Below, in pieces: positions 38,752 to 51,579 of a stretch of DNA of 64,000 nt. Position numbers and translations under genes: made by a program. The stretch is taken from positions 44,780,486-44,844,485 of the forward strand of contig NC_090761.1 of the NCBI RefSeq assembly GCF_036898095.1, in the 5' to 3' direction. Below the pieces are notes generated by a model. It saw only the letters and a list, made by a program, of their open reading frames with translations. It was not told where the DNA came from and did not search any database. Positions within the stretch are counted from its first letter, which is position 1, and every line of letters begins with the position of its first letter. This DNA is from Palaemon carinicauda (taxonomy: Eukaryota > Arthropoda > Malacostraca > Decapoda > Palaemonidae).

Positions 38752-39060
38752 AAGGGTTGTGGTGGCATATTGGAAACGTCCCTGCCTGATGATAGACAGA
38801 CTGGGTTCGAGTTCCGCTCAACCTCGTTAGTTCGTTTGGTCGCTGCACCCTCACCATCCTTGTGAGCTGAGGATGGGGGATTGGGGAAGACCTATAAAGG
38901 TCAACCTGCTGAGTCATCGGCAGTAATTGTCTGTCCTTCACTGTTTCTTGCTTGTGTGGAGAAGGAGCATTGTAGTCTCTAGGGTATTTTCCTGCTTGCT
39001 AGGGCAATGGCACTGTCCCTTGCTTCTGCCATTTACGAGTAGCCTTTAAACCTTTAGGGG
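38752..39060 (+). mobile_element. tRNA-derived SINE, copy B
   Basis: The head begins GGGTTGTGGTGGCATATTGG directly after an (AT)n array and has a B box GGTTCGAGTTC at 38813. The body matches copy A: CTTTGGTCGCTG is represented by GTTTGGTCGCTGC, then CACCATCCTTGTGAGCTGAGG, CTAGGGCAATGGCACTGTCC and TTGCTTCTGCCATTTACGAG. It ends AGCCTTTAAACCTTT. The A box is eroded, so transcription is unlikely. Confidence 0.8.
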
Positions 39061-39203
39061 AGACGAGGAAGTGACATCAAGTAGTCTAGTTCATCGACAT
39101 TCTTTGATATTACTTATGAACTATTTATTCATCTTTGCAATATGGAATCTGATTCTTAAAGGAACTATAATCCTGGCCGCCATCAGTAAGTCTTTTTTTT
39201 TTT

Positions 39204-39315
39204 TTTTTAATTACTGAACTGCAATTGTTCAGTGGCTACTTTCCTCTGGGAAAGAGTAGAAGGTACTCTTTAGCTATGGTAAGCAGCACTTCTAGGAGGA
39301 CACTCCAAAACTAAA

Positions 39316-39319
<4 letters not shown>
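39204..39319 (-). mobile_element. Possible internal fragment of the same dispersed repeat family
   Basis: On the minus strand the segment reads TTTAGTTTTGGAGTGTCCTC, AAGTGCTGCTTACCATAGCT, AAAGAGTACC, CTACTCTTTCCCAGAGGAAA, GTAGCCACTGAACAATTGCA. From memory, it resembles a more distal part of the same palaemonid-type repeat. It shares no sequence with copies 1 and 2 in this window, so the link is recollection, not observation. It abuts a (CT)n array. Confidence 0.4.

Positions 39320-39394
<75 letters not shown>
39319..39394 (+). repeat. (CT)n array
   Basis: About 37 CT units with one TCC interruption. Confidence 0.97.
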
Positions 39395-39396
<2 letters not shown>

Positions 39397-40463
39397 TTTT
39401 GTAACCTAGTTTCAATCCAGGAAATTAACCCCCAAAACTGAAAGAAGAGTAAAAACAAACGTTTGAGGAACTGCTGACCTTGTAAAGAGCGAATTATCTC
39501 TTTTTATATCATTCAGTTAATTTTGTTTCAGATTAAAACCAGGCATTGGGTTAGATGAATCTATAGATATATTCTAATTCCATTGTATCTTTTGTGTTTA
39601 TATTTTTATGATTTTGCTAAAACTACTCATAACAAGAGTAGTTTACGAAAATGTTAGTTAGGTTTAAGATAGGATGTATTTTTTGTTACGCATTAATACA
39701 CAATATACCCATTAAATCGCCATGGCTCTTTTACTAAAGTTAATGTTAGAAACTGCTGTGCTAACCTACTCATTAACGTCGTGTTCATCAGACGAACCCA
39801 AGTAATCCTGAAGATTAGCCTTGATAACTCATCCATCACATTCTCTTGCGGTAGTTGCCGACGGAGGAAATCGTGACCTATCCGTAGAGCCCTTGCGTGA
39901 GAAGAGGTCGTGACTGCGGGCATTAAAGACACGTGGTGCTCCCATTTTCTCCTGGGTTAAAGGCGCCCCCCCCCTCTCCATTCCCTGGTCTTTTTCAGTG
40001 GATTTGTTTTTTAAGGTAGAAAAAGTCTGGTTTATGTTATCTGCAGTGTTGATTTTGGGTAATAAAGATGCATTAGATTCCTCTAGGATGGTATACAGTA
40101 AAGAGTTTGGCATTCATACCCGAGATGAGATATTATTATTATTATTATTATTATCATCATCATCATCAAGTGAAGCATGCTTTCTATAAAAAATTTCTGG
40201 AGAATTACGCGTCTAAGTCTGATTGCGGTGTCTATAAATAAAACTTAATAAGCAATGCATTGAGCGAACTACTGTTATATACCTGAAGAAATAATACCCC
40301 ATTTACATAAATATTTTATTTACACAGAGAGACCTTAATAGTTAGCAATTTTTATTTAAAACCTTTCCAAAGTCACGTCAGTAGTTTTCCATGGCAAAAA
40401 TTCTTATTATAACCATATTTTTAGTAGTAGTTTTAAAACTTGAAGAGCCTTTATTCAAAAACT

Positions 40464-40491
40464 AAAAAAAAAAAAAAAAAAAAAAAAAAAA
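40464..40491 (+). repeat. Poly-A tract
   Basis: About 28 A in a row. No upstream gene-like sequence was recognised, so a processed retrocopy is not supported. Confidence 0.95.
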
Positions 40492-40956
40492 CTTTGCCCT
40501 TAGGATATACAGTATGCTACAGCATATGTTCAGGATTAGTGTTTTTCTCAAGTTCAATATATAAGTTATTCTAGTTCTATAAGATTAATGCTCTCTTTAT
40601 ATACACGATCGGTTTGTTTATTTATCTAATTATACAGCTCGTACAGGAATAGACCTCTACAAATAAAGTTACCAAGTTAGCGTTTGTCTCAGAGATCATG
40701 ATTAATTATAATTATCAGTTCTGAGAGACTTAGATTATCAAAGGTCAGAGTACCGTGGACTGCGATGGCGTTATTTTTTTTAAATCGTTATCTTAGATAA
40801 AATGTGACTAATGAATAAGATTACAGCATTACTTCATTATGTCCCCTATTGTAGCTAATCAGTATGAGTAAGTCAAGTAGTTTCAGTTGACATATTATTT
40901 GAAATATTTGTATTGTATGTTTATACCTATTTGGCTTACCAAAATGAATATTTTTT

Positions 40957-40961
<5 letters not shown>

Positions 40962-40993
<32 letters not shown>
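40962..40993 (+). repeat. Poly-T tract
   Basis: About 32 T, 470 bp from the poly-A tract at 40464 in inverse orientation. No homologous arms were noticed between them. Confidence 0.95.
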
Positions 40994-40997
<4 letters not shown>

Positions 40998-42011
40998 AGA
41001 TAATTTCGCAAATAACCATTGCGTTATGAGACTACGGAAATCAATCATTCGAGTAGTATACGCGGAATCCGACCCGTGGAGATTTAGGTATTATGTGCTA
41101 AAGGTATTAAATGGTGTGAATTACTTAATCCAAGGCTTTGATAAACCGCACATCAAGGTACTTCCTGTTTGGCAGCTTCCCTTGATGTAATCTCTGGTGG
41201 TGTTATTCAACGGTCGCCAAGGTTGTGATTGAACAATTAGTACTTCTTTTCTAATCTTCTTTATTCATGATAATATTGTTCATAGGAACGTTTGTAGAGC
41301 TGATTAATATATTTTTCTATTAGGAAAACGAGTGTTTTAAAGTTATTTTGAAATTTTTACACGCACACATCATACTCCTGATATGGCTTGATTTTCATTT
41401 TTCCACCCTGCGACAATCATGTGAAATTATCTATAATTATTTGCCTTCTGCTGTTATTCTTGCGCCATTCGCTGTGGGTCTCTCCGGAAATTGTGTCGCA
41501 TTGCTTCCGTCCAGGCCTCTTTTGCTTCATCCACTTTCCCCACCATTACCCTCCAGATAAATGGCCCCCTTCTTTTATTGCTCATATCTGTTATCATTTT
41601 GTTTTCTTTATATCCAAGTCTCTAAAATCTATTTGCCTGTTAAAAACCAGGATGAACTCTTTTATCTCCACATTTGGATCTGTTTTTTCCATTTGAATTA
41701 TTGTTCAACTTAATCGTTGATGATAGGAGAAAACAAAGCTTTAAATCACCGGAACAAATCTATTTCTTTCTGTTCTCTGAACGCTGCATTGTGAGCAGGC
41801 CAATGTATTACACCAATAAGATAGTTATTAAATTTTCCCTATCTTTAAGTGAAAGGGAAAAGTGCTACGGAGGAAAGAAAATATAAGATTAAAGAAAATC
41901 CAAGGTAGCTATATATGTCTTAATATTTTTTCGCAATGTTACAGATGTATCCTTTGTCTATGGGAGAGTTGTGTGGCAGAGGATATCCGGCTACTATTTT
42001 CTAGAGCCCGG

Positions 42012-42016
<5 letters not shown>

Positions 42017-42088
<72 letters not shown>

Positions 42089-42180
42089 ACTTTCATTGCC
42101 TTGCTCCGCTAGAATTTAATATCTAAATCTAATGAAAATATCTGATAATGAAAACTCTCTGAAGTTTTTAATAATGCTAC

Positions 42181-42270
<90 letters not shown>

Positions 42271-42342
42271 GATCTACTGAGTTTTGAAATATCTGATGAT
42301 GAAAATTGTCTGAAGTTCTTTATAAAGCAACAAATTCAAGTC
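42017..42342 (+). repeat. Duplicated module: (CT)n array plus about 55-bp unique unit, twice
   Basis: (CT)n at 42017-42088 is followed by a unit with AAATATCTGATAATGAAAAC and TCTGAAGTTTTTAATAATGC. A second (CT)n at 42185-42268 is followed by a diverged copy with GAAATATCTGATGATGAAAA and GTCTGAAGTTCTTTATAAAG. The array and its flank were duplicated together. Confidence 0.85.
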
Positions 42343-43318
42343 TCACGTTTTTTTTTCAGTTATCTCTAACTTCTAAATTTCTTAAAGGTTCTTACATGTG
42401 TTTGTAAGAGGATGGTATAGTGGTACTAGAACTGGGCTGGAAGGCATTCTGCCCCCGACTCGCCAACGACCATTGCTTCTGTTTCCTGGAATGTCGATCT
42501 AAAAGGAAACTGTGTCTTCCGGTGGACAGTTCCTCCCTCTTCACTCTCCCTCCACTCTTCTTTTCCTCTTCCATTTTCCTTTTCATCTTGTCATCCTCTT
42601 CGTATCTCCCTGCCCCAACTCTTACCATAAAACACCCAAATGAAATTTCCTTCGAGAGACAGCCAGCCCTAATACAACATCCGTTTCTCCTGTGAAAATT
42701 TGTTGGACAATATAGAAATAAAAAGTTTTTTTTTTTATTGTATTAGATATTTTGTAGTTTTGTGATTTATCTTCACTCGCTTCGAAAAAAAAAAGTAGCA
42801 GAAAACGTTGAATTGTCCTTGGAAACTTAGCATCTTAGTAATAGAGAAGTCACACAATAATATTAGATTAAAGGAATTCTTGACAAGTGATGATGGCAAA
42901 ACAAGCAAGCGACACCGTATACATGAGGTATGCGAATACCGACAGTCATTTGTTTCATTGCTGGAGGTATTCGGTTACAATCGACCGAGTTGCGTGAGTT
43001 TTTAGTTCATCTGATTTCAGGGATTGTGTTCTGCGCCCACAGGATACCTTATCCTTAGGTCTTTGTGTTATTCCTGGCTTTTGCGTAACTTCTTTCGGTA
43101 TAGTCGTCTGCTGTTAGGCCTCCCGAGAAGTAAAGATGGCAGGATTTATATTAGCATTCAATTTAACGCATGAAATTGTTTTTTTATGTCAAGTGTCATC
43201 GATATTTGGATTTTTCTGGTTCTCTCCTTATAGGAGGGTTTAATGTGGAATCAAGTTTAGACTATTCTTATCACTCATACAAGTCTCTGTTCCGAAATGT
43301 TGCATAATTCTGTCGTCG

Positions 43319-43346
43319 GTTTTTTTTTTTTTTTTTTTTTTTTTTT
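43319..43346 (+). repeat. Poly-T tract
   Basis: About 28 T followed by GTAGG. Confidence 0.95.
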
Positions 43347-43924
43347 GTAGGTGGTTCATCAAGCTGCCCTACCTCTTTATCAATTTTAAGCTTTTTTAAT
43401 CCTCTTGTTCTTTACTTCGGTGATTATTATCTGGTTAATGTATGGCTTTTATCGCTACGTAATTCGAAGTTGAATGGCTACAATCTGATGTGTGTATGGG
43501 CTCCACGCTCTCAGCGATATGAAAACCTCATGCCATTTTACCCGCTACAATCCTTGACCTTAATGAGTTTTGTATTGTTTGGTAGAGGAGCGTGAAAAGA
43601 TGACGCAAGGCCCTGTATTTTTTACTTTAGGCCTTCGTGGATAACTAAGGGCTAAGATACCTCCTTGTTTGTTTTGTATGTTCATTGGAAAGGAAGCACG
43701 AACTGTATTATATAAATGGTTACGTTTTTATACTATTCATATTTTGATTTATTAATCATGATCTAAATATATATTACTGATTATAAAGGTTAAATTTTCT
43801 TTTTATGTGGTCGTTTGATGAGATTAATTGAAATCATCTTATTTTTATACTATTATAGAAATCACAAAATATGTGGAAAGGACAATCAGTAGACGGTTCG
43901 ATTATTGGTCGTCAATAGTTTAAG

Positions 43925-43952
43925 AATTGGTTGCCTTTTCTTAGGTAAGCTG
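43925..43952 (+). promoter_or_regulatory. Candidate recursive splice site
   Basis: TTGCCTTTTCTTAG|GTAAGC, junction 43944/43945, fuses a pyrimidine-rich acceptor to a donor. It lies about 14.3 kb into the intron after the spectrin exon. The match to the ratchet-point form is good but weaker at the last donor base. Confidence 0.25.
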
Positions 43953-44346
43953 GGACTGGAAATGGCTAGGAAACGCCGGTGGGTTTCTGATAAAAATGAT
44001 AAAGGCTTAAGTTTCATCCCAACACATAATAAAGAAGTAATTTTTTCTTTGGTCTTAATGTTAATTGTATTTATAGGTGTTAATTGTATTTGCGATACAA
44101 GCTGCCTTATTATTATTATTATTATTATTGTTATTATTATATTTTTTTTTCGACCATGCAATATTAAAATGAATGCCCCAGTGTCTATTGAGAGTTAACG
44201 CACTGCTGATTGCCCTAAAGTGTATGAGTGTAAAGTACACAATGTTGTAGAAATTTTCTGCTGAGGAATTATCCGCTTTTTGGCAGTTTTAAATAAGAAC
44301 GTTGCAGAAGCAGTATTATTTTCTCGAGCCATCCCAAGTAAGAAGC

Positions 44347-44347
<1 letters not shown>

Positions 44348-44394
<47 letters not shown>
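44348..44394 (+). repeat. (GA)n array
   Basis: About 23 GA units. Confidence 0.97.
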
Positions 44395-44395
<1 letters not shown>

Positions 44396-44639
44396 TGGTG
44401 TGACATGTTTGGACTCCTGTGAAAATTAGTAATTGATGCTTCCACTTGGGTTTCGTCATTCCTCCGTGAAAATAATTGGGTAGAGAGAAACACCATTTTG
44501 CGAAACTTGTCTCCCAGAGGTGTTCTTTTGTATCTATCCGAATAACGAAATGGTGATGGAGCGTAATAGGGGAGTTTGCCGATAGCTGGGGTGAAAAAAC
44601 TCGATTGAGGATATTGTGACTTTGAAATATGATAAATGT

Positions 44640-44870
44640 AATTCAACTTTTAAATATTGTATAATTTTAGTTCAACTTTTATATATTTTGTATTGTGTTT
44701 AGTTATTTTTTATATGTAATTTACTGTTTAGTTCTACTTTTATATATAATTTATTGTGTTTAGTTCAACTTTTATATATAATTTATTGTGTTTAGTTCAA
44801 CTTTTATATATAATTCATTGTGTTTAGTTCAACTTATATATATTATGCATTGTTTTTAGCTTTAATCAGC
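44640..44870 (+). repeat. Minisatellite of about 32 bp
   Basis: About six imperfect units of TAGTTCAACTTTTATATATA followed by ATTTATTGTGTT. The first and last units are the most diverged. Confidence 0.9.
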
Positions 44871-44935
44871 AATTCATTGTATGATATACCCTTCGACTTG
44901 AGAAAATTTTCAGCTTTATTGAAGTTTAATTTTTT

Positions 44936-45145
44936 ATTCATTCATATCAGAATGATAAATCAATGGATGTTTTATTTTTTATTCATATCAGAACGATAAA
45001 TCAATTGATGTTTTATTTTTATTCATATCAGAACGATAATTTGATTCATATCAGAACGGTAAATACGTTGATATTTTATTTTCTAGTTATATTAGAAACG
45101 ATAAATGAATTGATACATTATTCTATTCATATCGGAACTAAAAAA
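44936..45145 (+). repeat. Second minisatellite, about 40 bp
   Basis: About five imperfect units containing TTCATATCAGAACGATAAAT and TGATGTTTTATTTT. It begins about 70 bp after the 44.6 kb minisatellite and is unrelated to it in sequence. Confidence 0.85.
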
Positions 45146-45401
45146 TATATAGAAAGCGTAGTTTTTCTTACTAGGTTTGGCTATTGTTTTATAGTACGAG
45201 CGCTGCCAGGTTTCTTTTGATTGTAATATATAACTAAAGCTAGGAGGATCTTTTGAATGGCTTCAACCCCGTAGGACGAAGATTACCTCACCGAGGCCAT
45301 TCTCTTAATGGTCGTGGTCGGCTGACAACAAGCTGCCTAATTTGCTGTTTAGGTGAGCAGGCAGGGGCAAAATTAATTTTTAGAAACACACCCATCTGTT
45401 C

Positions 45402-45408
45402 GAGAGAG

Positions 45409-45473
<65 letters not shown>
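45402..45473 (+). repeat. (GA)n array with one interruption
   Basis: About 35 GA units with an AAG break at 45424. Confidence 0.97.
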
Positions 45474-45475
<2 letters not shown>

Positions 45476-48400
45476 ATTTGCAACACTTCCTCAAGGGTGA
45501 TGCGGGCATCCGAGGAATGTAACCAGTGACGTATTCACCTTGCTGGCAACCCTTTGCAGTTCATATTGAATCTTTGCCCAGGGCCTTGTAGTGAATGAAA
45601 AGTTTTATAACACTGAAAGTAGTGTTTTATGGATTCAAATGATCTTTGCTGTTTATCGAAATTTTGTCAAATTTTTATGTTAATTTTACTTTTGTTGTGT
45701 GCGAGAAAAAGATTTTATACTGAGTGCACGTGGGGAACGGAAAAGTTTGACATTTCTACCATTTTTATAGCAGACATGGTATTCATTGCGGCATCTTAAA
45801 CCGCTGGTTTTCACTCTACCTGTCGTGCAGGTCCTTATTCCTTCGCCATTTCCCTTTAGCCCGTAGTTTAAACATCCCTTGGAACGCGGATAATCGGTAC
45901 AATAAAGCTAATCTTTATAGCTTTTAAAAGATAAACTTTTTTTAAGTTAGATGGACTATATGGTAGCTGGATATGTTAGTAAAATTGAAAGGAACTGGAA
46001 AAAAAAACTTTTCCTGCAGATATAAACATCCAGGTAACTTGATTTACGAAAAAAATAAAACAAGGTCATTTTAATGCAATGTAGTATATTGAAAACCAAT
46101 GACTAACTTGAATTAGATTGGAACGCTTTATTTATTGGAATAGATTAAGTCTCGGCGTTCTTGTAATAATCTTAGATTCGCTAATGGATGAATTTCAGAA
46201 GAATTTATCTAGTTGTCTATCCATTTTCAACACGGGGACTAAATGTCGAAAGCTTATTTTTCGCCATCAGATTCTCTGCGTAATAATAGGGAAGGCTCTA
46301 AGTTATGACCATGAAGGTAAGTCACGTGACTTATTAAAGAATGGGCAAATAAAACAAAAGGTTTTATACATTTTAACCCATCAGTCAAGACCTCCCACCT
46401 CGTTTTCGTTATTAACGTCTCGTTTAATTCTAATACAGAGTTTTTCTGTTTATGATATCTTTCTACTTAGTGTGAACACTTTTTCATACTTGAAATTTTT
46501 GGTGCGACTTGGTCAATAGATAAAAAAATTTTATTAGTATATTTTATTTGTTCTGTGTATGTGAAAACTCTTTAGCGTTGTTGTTAGTAATGTTGTTTGT
46601 AGTATTAATACATTTGATAGCAGTCAAGGCACTTGTCTATTGCTCTAACCGAAGCAATTTGGGAAATTGAACACTTTCCTTGACTAATCCACTTGAGCAC
46701 TTCCATTCAGTTCATCAGGGGAAATTCATCATGGCACAGCGGGTATCGCACGCCCCTTAAACTAATCAGTTGGTAATTAGTGAAGATTTGCTGGGAGTGA
46801 ATGGCCGGCCCATTAATTTGTAGATCGAGTAGGAACTTTTTTGGTTCTGGTGATGACTTTTATTCTTTTCTTGTTCTGGTTAAGCGTCAAGATTTTTCCC
46901 CAAGAATCCAGCCATGTAGATAAAAACCTCATTTGTGTGGTCATACTTATCCAGACCAGGACCCTGAATAAATGATGACACTGGGCCTCTGCGGGACCTC
47001 ACGCTGTGATGGAAGTAGAGTCCTTTGTTGTATCTCGAGGTAATGATGGTGTGGAGGGCATGTTTTAGGCTCTTTTAGCTTAATGCCTAAAGAAAAAGAA
47101 GGGAATATTAAGCGTTGTAATTAAATCTTATAATGTGTTTTGATCGTTAAGTAAGATATGAAAGAAACTGTTTCGGGATTTTTTTTTGGGGGGGAGAAGT
47201 TTTTTTTATCTTGCTTTGAATTTTGTGTTTAAGAACAACTATGTTAGACTGACGATTTCACATTTCACCATTACTGTTTTATCCAAGAATGATAGGTAGG
47301 CTTTACCTACCTAGTTTATACGCTTTGATTCTGGTAAACTGGCGAGATGGTCGGACTACACCTAGAAAGTACAAATGAGGAATTTTATTTATATTAAAGT
47401 CGTTATTTATAAATAGAAAATATTTGGTTTTAATTTTCCCCTTCTGTGACAGTAATGTTTTTAGATTTTTTTTCTAAGGTAAAAAGTTTCTTTTACTTAT
47501 GGTTAATAGTCACTGTGCGTATTAAAAAGATCTTGTACTTGTATAGTTCAGGTGTTTGGCAAGTTATATAATAGTTTGTGGTGATGGAATTAGGATAGTA
47601 TGATTTCTTTAATGAGAATAGATCTGAATGAAACCGTATTTTTCTTAATCTTCGATGGTAATAACAGAATTTCTTGTCACTGCCAATATGACCGCTTGTA
47701 AATGCGAAAGAAAACGTAATTCTGAAATGGTAAGAATTGGGTCTTCATCTTGTGGTTATTTTTGTAATTTTAAATGATTGTCAAGAGTACTTTAATTGTA
47801 TGTTTCAAAATCAAAATGGCCGAAACTTATCTAAGTTCAGTATCGTAAACAGGCATGCAAGTTTCATTGTCAAGTGGAAGCTTATATTTAGGCTTATCTC
47901 AGACTTTCTTACAAATTCCTTTAATCCACTAAAGGCTTAAGCTATTGATTTTAGAAATATAATTTGCATTGTTTACCTCGCATGTGGTGTCTTCGATTAT
48001 TTTTTTTATGGGTGAATTAAATCATAATTGAGTTAGTATCAGTGTAACTTATTGTATTTGCGAGTGTATGTGTTTGTGCTAGTTCGAGCGTGCAACTGGT
48101 TTTCATGATAAACAAAAACATTATTATTAGATCGATGATGTTTCAATAATTTTGTTATTGGTTAAACCTTCACATTCACTTGTAAATACGTAAAATATAT
48201 TTTCAAGCCATTTAGAGAAAGTAGTTTAACCATGTAGGAGAGGCAGTATTAACTCGCTGTGTTTATAGACGTCTGGAAGTTCTTTTATCCTTTTCTATAA
48301 AATGTTAACAAGTAGGTTAAGAATTAGGGAAGCATAACAAAGAGGAGGCTTCTATAGTAAATTGATTACAGGTCAAGGTACACGTAATTTGCCTTGCAGA

Positions 48401-48745
48401 CCGGTACCAAAGAGTTCTTCTGTTTGGACTTTTAGCAGCAGCAACTTTCATTTGGGCGTAGTTTGTGTCCTGCCTCAAGATAATGTGAATTCTGTGCCAC
48501 GATTGTCGTGACTAATGTTGTGTATGGTATTCTTACGAGTACATCGTAGATTGTCATTACTACCTATGGAAGGAAATAAGTACTTGCCGGGTTCTGAATA
48601 GTTTAATGAATAGTCTTCTCTAACCCTCACCTCACCCTTACCTTTCCCTCCATACCCCTCCCCCCCCCTTCTTGCAATGGTAAAGACGTCATTTGAAAAG
48701 CCTTGGTTTTGTATCAGGTAGAAATAACAGGTCTAGATATGGTTT
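45474..48745. other. Plain intronic DNA with one long uninterpreted frame
   Basis: A 133-codon + frame at 46118-46519 contains no simple repeat and has a donor-like GAAG|GTAAGT at 46315. The predicted protein is not recognised, and a frame of this length is within chance for 64 kb of AT-rich DNA. Confidence 0.45.
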
Positions 48746-48746
48746 A

Positions 48747-49055
48747 AGGTTTAAAGGCAGCTCATGAATGGCAGAGGCAAGGAACAATGACATTGCCTTA
48801 TCAAGCATGACAATGCCCTAGAGACTGAGCGCCCAAGCCCCCTCTCCACCAAAGCTAAGACCAAGGAGGGCAAGGCAATGGCTGCTAATGACTCACCAGA
48901 TAGACTTTTAGGCTCCTCAAGACCCCCCCCCCCCCCCGTCCTTAGCTCGCGAGGTTGCAGCGACCAAAGAAACTAACGAGTTTGAGCGAGACTCGAACCC
49001 CAGTCTGGCGTTAACCAGTCAGGGGCGTTACCACATCGGTCACCACAACCTGGTG
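48747..49055 (-). mobile_element. tRNA-derived SINE, copy C (best tRNA-like head)
   Basis: Read on the minus strand it starts GGTTGTGGTGACCGATGTGG, runs through the longest A-to-B spacing of the three copies and has B box GGTTCGAGTC (complement at 48990-48999). The body matches copies A and B, including GTTTCTTTGGTCGCTGCAAC, a C/G homopolymer run at 48921-48937, and the ATGGCAGAGGCAAGG end segment. It ends AAGGTTTAAAGG as seen on the + strand at 48749. Confidence 0.82.
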
Positions 49056-49734
49056 ATATAATTTTGTCTCTATGCATATGAAATTCTCAAATTAAAATAC
49101 ATTTATTCCCATAGAACTATATTATGAAGTTAAAAAGTAATTTATTTCATAGCCATAGCTTAGATATAGCTTTGTGGCTCATACAACCTGCCTCTTATTA
49201 TGCCTCTAAAAATCTAAATTGTTCAGCTCTTGGCAAAGGCTGGTTTCAAACCCGGAAATAGAAGCTTCAGAGTGTGTCATTATTGGTTATTGTCTTGGAG
49301 TTTGCTCTTGGGTAGTGAGAAATGTTCAGCGGGACTTCCCCTTTATGATTTTTTGAATTTTAAACTTCAACTAATTGTGTGTCTTAGAACTGGTTGTTCC
49401 CAATAGTTCACTATAATTCCGCTGTCGAGTCCCAATTACCTTTCATGATGTTAATGATTGCAACATCGAATTATACTTCTTAGTACGGAACTTATCATTA
49501 ATCCCACGATGCAGAGCTGAAAGGATTGGTTGTGGCACCTTTAAATTGGAAGTTATTATCCAATCAGGCTGCTTAGGAATAATTGTTCGTAATTAAGCTC
49601 GTGTTGTTGCTTTCATGAAGGTGCGGTCTTATTTAATTGTTTTTAATTATTTATATATTGCATTTTTTTACTGCGAAACTAGTAACTAATTTATTTCAAC
49701 GAACCTTTGACTAATAGGTATGTTCTTAGTTGTA

Positions 49735-49739
<5 letters not shown>

Positions 49740-49824
<85 letters not shown>
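49740..49824 (+). repeat. (CT)n array
   Basis: About 42 uninterrupted CT units, among the longest pure arrays in the window. Confidence 0.98.
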
Positions 49825-49826
<2 letters not shown>

Positions 49827-50307
49827 TAATTTTATATTCCAAGCGAAATTCTTGAAATTGCAAGATGTCAATGTTCAGAGATGAATTGTAATATCCGAAA
49901 CATTAATGATCAGGTTAACCTACTTCCCCAGTCTGTCTTATAAACGTAAGATGCGTAGTTGAATCTTTGCTGGGTCCCACCTGTGCATTTTACGTAACCA
50001 AGGAAGAACGGACGTGATGGCTGGCATGCCCCGATATCGGTATTTAGTTATGTCATTGTAAATGTCGATGTTACTGTTTTTGAATATCTAATAACGGCCC
50101 CTTCAGCTTATGTGCTTGCTGCATTCGTAATTCATGTCTGGGTTACGGAAAGACTTACGCAAGGCCGGTCATCTAAAGCGTTCTGTGCTAGGCGCGGCAT
50201 CTTTTGATGATTTGCCCTTCGTTTTTATGTAATCTTGTTTTTGTGTTTGTATGATGATGTTTTCACGAGGCTATTTTCATGATATCTGTTTTGAATTATG
50301 TTTATTT

Positions 50308-50324
50308 ATGATAATAATAATAAC

Positions 50325-50371
<47 letters not shown>

Positions 50372-50415
50372 TAATAATAATAATAATGATAATAATAACA
50401 ATAATAATAATAAAT
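50308..50415 (+). repeat. (AAT)n array
   Basis: About 35 AAT units with scattered AAC and GAT variants. Confidence 0.96.
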
Positions 50416-50484
50416 GTGACAGAATTTAACACTGTCTATCGATTGGTAGCTGATTAAAGGGCATAAGTTTGTGATAATTTGTTT

Positions 50485-50554
<70 letters not shown>

Positions 50555-50576
50555 TAGATAGATAGATATAGATATA
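50485..50576 (+). repeat. (GT)n, (AT)n, (GATA)n series
   Basis: Eight GT units, about 25 AT units, then CAGATAGATAGATAGATATAG. Confidence 0.96.
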
Positions 50577-50686
50577 TATACTTGTGTGTATGTGTACGCT
50601 CAAAGTTGGTATAGTATAATTCATCACTTGGGGCATTGAATGAGATTACCGAATGGAGGACATATCTGACTTTCATAAAAAGTGGG

Positions 50687-50992
50687 TGATGCGAAGGGAA
50701 CTCTGTTGTTGATGCCCCGAGTAGCATCTTCCATATTAAAAAGACAAACTGTGGCACTCATTATCATGGCCTCCGGGATGCCTCTGCCACTCGCTCGATG
50801 AATACGCAGCTCATGAAGTTGCAGGTGATGGCGAGAGGAATTCCCTTGCCGGTGAATTGCGTCAACTACGCATACGAATGCATCAGCGCAGAGCTCCCCG
50901 GCATCTGGGATTGGCTATTGGAACAGATGGATGTCCCTGGAATATTTTTCGCGATTGAGCGACGTGTCATCGATGTTACGAGGTTTTAACAG
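50687..50992 (+). other. Unexplained low-AT open stretch
   Basis: About 100 codons stay open on the + strand, ending ...RRVIDVTRF and a stop at about 50987. On the minus strand two adjacent stretches also stay open for tens of codons each. Base composition is richer in G+C than the surroundings and free of simple repeats. No start, splice pair or protein family is convincing. It could be a decayed coding insertion, an unrecognised exon or chance. Confidence 0.3.
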
Positions 50993-51509
50993 GAGGGTGT
51001 GGACTTCTTGCCTGAGAAAAATTTATGATCAATCTCTGTTAGGTAATTATTGGGTGGTTAAAGATTCTCTGCTCATATAAATTCGTGTCTCTGATTTTGT
51101 TTTTTCATAGAGTGCCAACCATAATGGTTGCATATCTGTATTTCTTCTAAATTTCTTTGGAAAAAAATAATATGCAATGATTGATCTGTTTAGCCAATGT
51201 TTATCCTTGGTTATGCCAAATATTAATGTACGCTATCATTTCTTAACGCCAGATCTTGGATGCAAGTGTGACACTTATAATAATGATGACGAAGTATTTA
51301 AAGCTTCAGTTATCGAAAGTCATAGTGTGCAGCGAAGTGGATTCCGTTCTAGACACAGCCGTTGGATTCAATGTTTAATTATGGCTGTGATTTTGCGTTT
51401 GTAGAAGGATTTAGTCTTTAATATTCATATCATTTAAATGAAAGCATTTGGACATTTCACACCGCCTGTATTTTCACTGTAGTATTTTACTCTTTAACAT
51501 ATTGACCGT

Positions 51510-51514
<5 letters not shown>

Positions 51515-51577
<63 letters not shown>
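51515..51577 (+). repeat. (GA)n array
   Basis: About 31 GA units. Confidence 0.98.

Positions 51578-51579
<2 letters not shown>

Noticed and set aside
40464..40993. Processed retrocopy or inverted element between poly-A and poly-T tracts
   Set aside because: No gene-like sequence, no matching arms and no target-site duplication noticed.
46118..46519. 133-codon frame free of simple repeats
   Set aside because: Length is within chance for AT-rich DNA of this size, the product is unrecognised, and the donor-like GAAG|GTAAGT inside has no convincing matching acceptor.
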